NCBI GenBank assembly: GCA_945901965.1
Contig: CAMDMN010000068.1
Location: forward strand, 1-9,490
DNA: 9,490 bases
DNA from: Legionella genomosp. 1
Lineage (GTDB): Bacteria; Pseudomonadota; Gammaproteobacteria; Legionellales; Legionellaceae
Reading direction: 5' to 3'
The translations under genes and the position numbers were made by a program. The notes under the pieces are model-generated. The model made no database searches and was not told where the DNA came from. It saw only the letters and a list, made by a program, of their open reading frames with translations. Of this stretch, positions 5,640 to 9,490 are shown piece by piece (position 1 is the first letter of the stretch; the number at the start of each line of letters is the position of its first letter).

Positions 5640-8600
5640 GATCTTTAATTAGCCGTATTGAATTATTTTTTAAAAAAGAGTATTTCATTACTATATTGCA
5701 TCGTAGTACGCATCTTTTGAAAAAATCTTTGATGCCACTGGCAATTGTCATGATCATTATGGCTATTTTTTTCACGGTTTTTCGTGCGTTAACTCCTTGG
5801 GCAAAACAATATAAAGGGCAAGTAGAGCAACATTTATCAACTCTAGTCGGCCAGCCAGTTACTATTAATAGTATGGAGACAAGTTGGTATTGGTTTGAGC
5901 CTGTGCTTAAATTAAATCAGGTATCACTTCTAGATAATAAAGATAATGCTTTAAAATTATCTAAATTATTAGTAGGGATTAATATATTTAGTTCAATATT
6001 AAATTGGCAAATTGAGCCTGGAATTTTATATATTGATGATCTTCATTTAACAATACGTCAGGTTGATAATCATTGGCGAGTTGATGGGATTCAAATAGAT
6101 AAAGAGCTAAATGGTCTTGAATCAGACTCTTATTTACCCGTACTTTCTTGGCTTTTGGAACAACAGAAAATTATTATTAAAAATGTATCAGCTTTAGTTT
6201 ATTTAAAAAATGGGACTTTGCTGCCTTTAAGTTCTTTAAATCTCACTTCTGAAAATTATAACGGTCATTATCGTTTAAAAGGCGGGATGAAATTAGCACA
6301 AACTACACCGACTGAGATTTTAATTATTGCTGATTTAAACCTAAATCCTAAATCTATCTATAAAGTTAGTGGGCATGTCTATTTATCGCTTAAACAGTTT
6401 TTACCGAAACAATGGCAGATGTTTTTCCCAGAGCTCCCATATCATGTAGATAGCGGTAATGGAGATATTAAACTTTGGTTAGATATTAAGAAAGGGAATT
6501 TGACAAATTTACAAACAGTCATTGATCTAAGTCATATTGAATGGGGTAAAAAAGGAGATCCTGATAATCAATTCATTCAATCATTAAAGGCTAATTTAGC
6601 ATGGGCTCCTATAAAAGATGGATGGCAATTATCTGGGGATAAAATAAAATTACGTGCAGGCGGGATTATCTGGCCTGAAAATTCGCTCTTAATAAAATAT
6701 CAGCCCCTGAATAATTCATATAATATTTATACAAAAGCACTATTACTTGAGCCATTATTAAATTCAGCTATTGAGTGGCCTGAAATTATGAAGCCTTTGC
6801 TACTTGCACATCCGCGAGGTAAGTTAAATGAGACTGAGTTAAGTATAAAAGAAGGTAAATTAGATCATCTATTAACTCGATTTGAGGATTTAAGCTTTAA
6901 TGGGATTAATAAAAATCCAGCCATCTCAAATATTTCTGGTGTAATAAATTGGCAACCAACGGGTGGGCGATTAGATTTAAATAGTGAAAATATTACAATT
7001 GCTCCATACAATTTGCTGCCGCTAAATTTTATGAAGATAAATGCTTCTTTGGAATGGGAAGGATTAAACCATGATTTTCAGGTAAAAATGGATCATTTGT
7101 TACTAACTGATAAAAATTTATTAGTTAGTGCAAAAGGTGAGATTAAAGATCCTTTAGATCCTAATTTAGCTAAGCTTAACTTGCAGGCGGAGTTTGCTGC
7201 TGAAAATTTAACACAATGGTTTTCTTATATACCAGAATTTAAAGGCAAGGAAAAATTAAATCATTGGTTAAAGCATGATATAAAAAGAATTGATAAAGCA
7301 AGTGGTCAGATTAATATTAACGGACCATGGGTTGATTTCCCATTTGATAAATCTAAAGGAGATTTTCTTATTGAATCTCAGGTAAATGGCGCTAAATTAT
7401 ACTTTAATAGGAAGTGGCCATTTATTGATAATCTTGATATCTATATTAAGGTAAATAAGCGAACATTAGAGGCGGAAATGCTTCATGGTTCATTTAATGG
7501 AGTTGACTCTACTCAAGCAAATTTGAAAGTTGATGATCTTGGTTTAGATAAAGAAACATTATTAATTCATGGAAAAGTTGATGGTCCTGCAGAAAAATTA
7601 AAAGCTTATATATTTGCATCGCCTTTAAAAAAATCACTGTTAAAATTAAAACATTTTGAGATTAAAGGCAATGTAGGATTAGATTTAAATCTTGATGTGC
7701 CACTATATCCTGGAAATGACGAAGTTTTTGCGCGAGGGGATATTAATTTTGTTGATAATGAAATGGTGTTACCTCCTGCATTAAACAATTTAAAAATTAA
7801 AAAAATAACTGGGGCTTTAAATTTTGATGAAGATGGGATTTCTAATAGTTATCTTAAAGCTACACTATTAGGTAATCCATTAGATATGAACTTTTCTTCA
7901 ATAAATAAACCGCGACGGGCAACAAAAGTAAGTCTTAAAGGTAGTACGACTATTAATTCATTAAATAAAAAATTTAAATCCCCTATTTTTTCTTTAATGG
8001 ATGGGTCACTAAATTTTAAATCAGAACTAACTTTAACAGCAGATTTAAGTCAAAATGATATTATTGAGCTTAAGTCTAATCTTAAAGGTGTTAGCATCGA
8101 CGTGCCCAAGCCATTTGCAAAAACTGCTGATAGTAGAGCGCCATTAACTGTAAAAATTGGTTTAAATGCTAATAATGGAACAAAATTATTTATTAATTAT
8201 GATAATAAATTGTCTGGTGATTTAGAGTTTAAATCTAAAGATGGAGTATCTAATTTAGAAAAAGGAGAAATCCTGATTGGTAGTAGTAATGCTAAAGCTT
8301 CTAAACCTGGTCTTAATATAATTGGTACATTTGCTCTTTTTGATGTAGATGAGTGGCGTAATATTGGGTCAAAGTTAAATTCTAATTCAACGCATTCATT
8401 AATTACAGGATCTCAATTTATTGATCTAAAGCTTGATAAAATTATCCTTTGGGGAAAAAGCTATGAGAATCTTTCTATAAAAGCAAAAAAATCTGATAAA
8501 GATATTTGGTCCTTTAATATAGATCAATATAATATAGCTGGTGATTTAAGTTATAAACTTAGTGAGAATCGCTTGTCTGGTCATTTATTAAGGTTAAATA

Positions 8601-9490
8601 TAGAAAAATATAATCTAAAAAATACAGCTGAAGATAATAAATTAAAACCAGATGACATCCCTAACTTAGATTTGGCTATTGATAATTTTAAACTAAAAGA
8701 TGTATCAATTGGTGAGGTAAAGATTAAATCAACATCTAAAGCCTCAAATTTTCATCTTGAATCAGGTCAAATTAATTCATCAGATTACCAGCTAGTAATG
8801 AGTGGAGATTGGAAACAAATTGAGGGGAAAGATAATACAACGATTAAAGCAGATATTGCTGTTAAAGACTTTGGTAAATGTTTAGCTCGCTTACATATTA
8901 CTCCGGTTGTAAATTCAAAAAAGGGAATTGTGCAATTTATTGGTGGTGGGCCTTTTGCGATTAATCAATTTTCTTTTGATAAGGTAAATGGCACACTTTA
9001 TCTTGAGTTTCAAAATGGTCAAATAACACATTTATCTAAAGCAACCGAGGAAAAGTTAGGCCTTGGCAAGCTTTTATCTTTGTTAAGTTTACAAACAATC
9101 CCACGTCGATTGAAATTAGACTTTAGTGATTTATCAAGCGGAGGATATAGCTATGATGTTTTTAAAGGTAATTTTGCAATAAAAAATGGGGTTATGAGTA
9201 CTTATGATTCCTATATTGATGGGCCAGTTGCTTATGCAAATATGAAAGGTAATTTAGATTTGGTTAAACAAACTTATGATCTTAGATTACATGTTTCACC
9301 ACATATTACGGCAAGTTTACCAATAGTTGCAACGATTGCTGGTGGGCCAATTGCTGGTATGGCAACTTTAGTTGCCAGTAAAATTATTAATCAAGGTATG
9401 CAACAAATTACAGGATATACTTATAAGGTAACAGGCCCATGGTTAAAGCCTGATTTACAACAAATCAGTATTAATAAAAAATATAAACCG
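5636..9490 (+). CDS. yhdP: YhdP-family AsmA-like envelope protein (3' end outside window)
   Basis: I translated this frame by hand: it is open for 1,285 codons from ATG at 5636 to the window edge with no stop. YhdP is about 1,270 residues in E. coli, so only a few C-terminal residues are probably missing. Residues 31-50 form a single inner-membrane anchor after a basic N-terminus. The remainder is a long periplasmic beta-rich repeat body of the DUF3971/AsmA_2 type. The family signature is near the end: GKLLSLLSLQ, then IPRRLKLDF (1155-1163), then FKGNFAIKNG and IDGPVAYA, with a terminal YTYKVTGPW. In E. coli YhdP and its paralogues TamB and YdbH form bridges thought to carry phospholipids to the outer membrane. 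The gene overlaps lolA by four bases (ATGA), so it should be co-translated. It is visibly richer in A/T, Lys and Asn codons than ftsK. Confidence 0.92.
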   Translation, partial: MRSLISRIELFFKKEYFITILHRSTHLLKKSLMPLAIVMIIMAIFFTVFRALTPWAKQYKGQVEQHLSTLVGQPVTINSMETSWYWFEPVLKLNQVSLLDNKDNALKLSKLLVGINIFSSILNWQIEPGILYIDDLHLTIRQVDNHWRVDGIQIDKELNGLESDSYLPVLSWLLEQQKIIIKNVSALVYLKNGTLLPLSSLNLTSENYNGHYRLKGGMKLAQTTPTEILIIADLNLNPKSIYKVSGHVYLSLKQFLPKQWQMFFPELPYHVDSGNGDIKLWLDIKKGNLTNLQTVIDLSHIEWGKKGDPDNQFIQSLKANLAWAPIKDGWQLSGDKIKLRAGGIIWPENSLLIKYQPLNNSYNIYTKALLLEPLLNSAIEWPEIMKPLLLAHPRGKLNETELSIKEGKLDHLLTRFEDLSFNGINKNPAISNISGVINWQPTGGRLDLNSENITIAPYNLLPLNFMKINASLEWEGLNHDFQVKMDHLLLTDKNLLVSAKGEIKDPLDPNLAKLNLQAEFAAENLTQWFSYIPEFKGKEKLNHWLKHDIKRIDKASGQININGPWVDFPFDKSKGDFLIESQVNGAKLYFNRKWPFIDNLDIYIKVNKRTLEAEMLHGSFNGVDSTQANLKVDDLGLDKETLLIHGKVDGPAEKLKAYIFASPLKKSLLKLKHFEIKGNVGLDLNLDVPLYPGNDEVFARGDINFVDNEMVLPPALNNLKIKKITGALNFDEDGISNSYLKATLLGNPLDMNFSSINKPRRATKVSLKGSTTINSLNKKFKSPIFSLMDGSLNFKSELTLTADLSQNDIIELKSNLKGVSIDVPKPFAKTADSRAPLTVKIGLNANNGTKLFINYDNKLSGDLEFKSKDGVSNLEKGEILIGSSNAKASKPGLNIIGTFALFDVDEWRNIGSKLNSNSTHSLITGSQFIDLKLDKIILWGKSYENLSIKAKKSDKDIWSFNIDQYNIAGDLSYKLSENRLSGHLLRLNIEKYNLKNTAEDNKLKPDDIPNLDLAIDNFKLKDVSIGEVKIKSTSKASNFHLESGQINSSDYQLVMSGDWKQIEGKDNTTIKADIAVKDFGKCLARLHITPVVNSKKGIVQFIGGGPFAINQFSFDKVNGTLYLEFQNGQITHLSKATEEKLGLGKLLSLLSLQTIPRRLKLDFSDLSSGGYSYDVFKGNFAIKNGVMSTYDSYIDGPVAYANMKGNLDLVKQTYDLRLHVSPHITASLPIVATIAGGPIAGMATLVASKIINQGMQQITGYTYKVTGPWLKPDLQQISINKKYKP

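Noticed and set aside
7606..7788. 60-codon minus-strand open frame
   Set aside because: It is antisense to the yhdP-family gene, which is open throughout; no independent support.
5636..9490. Possibility that the last gene is broken or frameshifted, given its high A/T content
   Set aside because: Codon-by-codon reading shows an unbroken frame of 1,285 codons with family motifs at both ends; it is only cut by the window edge.

Overview
The window looks like a chromosomal segment of an AT-rich gammaproteobacterium. The family Legionellaceae, or a close relative in the Legionellales, is the best guess. This rests on the base composition, the trxB / ftsK-lolA gene order, and an unusual effector-like protein beside the housekeeping genes. 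The assignment is inference from protein style and synteny, not from a database search.

Layout. Positions 1-76 are non-coding and begin inside what looks like a short hairpin repeat. Positions 77-1480 (minus) encode a 467-residue protein that I cannot name. It has a His...Cys arrangement suggestive of a circularly permuted papain-like fold, and a hydrophobic hairpin near the C-terminus. Positions 1481-1657 are an AT-rich spacer holding the likely promoter of that gene and, at 1619-1645, a GC-rich perfect hairpin repeat just past the trxB stop codon. Positions 1658-2617 (minus) are trxB, thioredoxin reductase. A 64-base divergent control region (2618-2681) separates it from a plus-strand operon that fills the rest of the window: ftsK (2682-5018), lolA (5031-5639) and a yhdP-family gene (5636 to beyond the window end).

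How the genes work together. The plus-strand operon links chromosome segregation and division (FtsK) with outer-membrane building: LolA ferries lipoproteins across the periplasm, and YhdP/AsmA-like proteins are implicated in phospholipid supply to the outer membrane. Spacing is tight: 12 bases between ftsK and lolA, and a 4-base ATGA overlap between lolA and yhdP, so translational coupling is likely. In E. coli trxB is divergent from lrp-ftsK-lolA-rarA. Here lrp is absent and a yhdP homologue sits where rarA would be.

The least ordinary part is the left 1.6 kb. It is an accessory-looking gene bracketed by two hairpin-type repeats whose loops both carry two AGCG motifs. No CRISPR array, tRNA, rRNA, transposase or prophage gene is visible.
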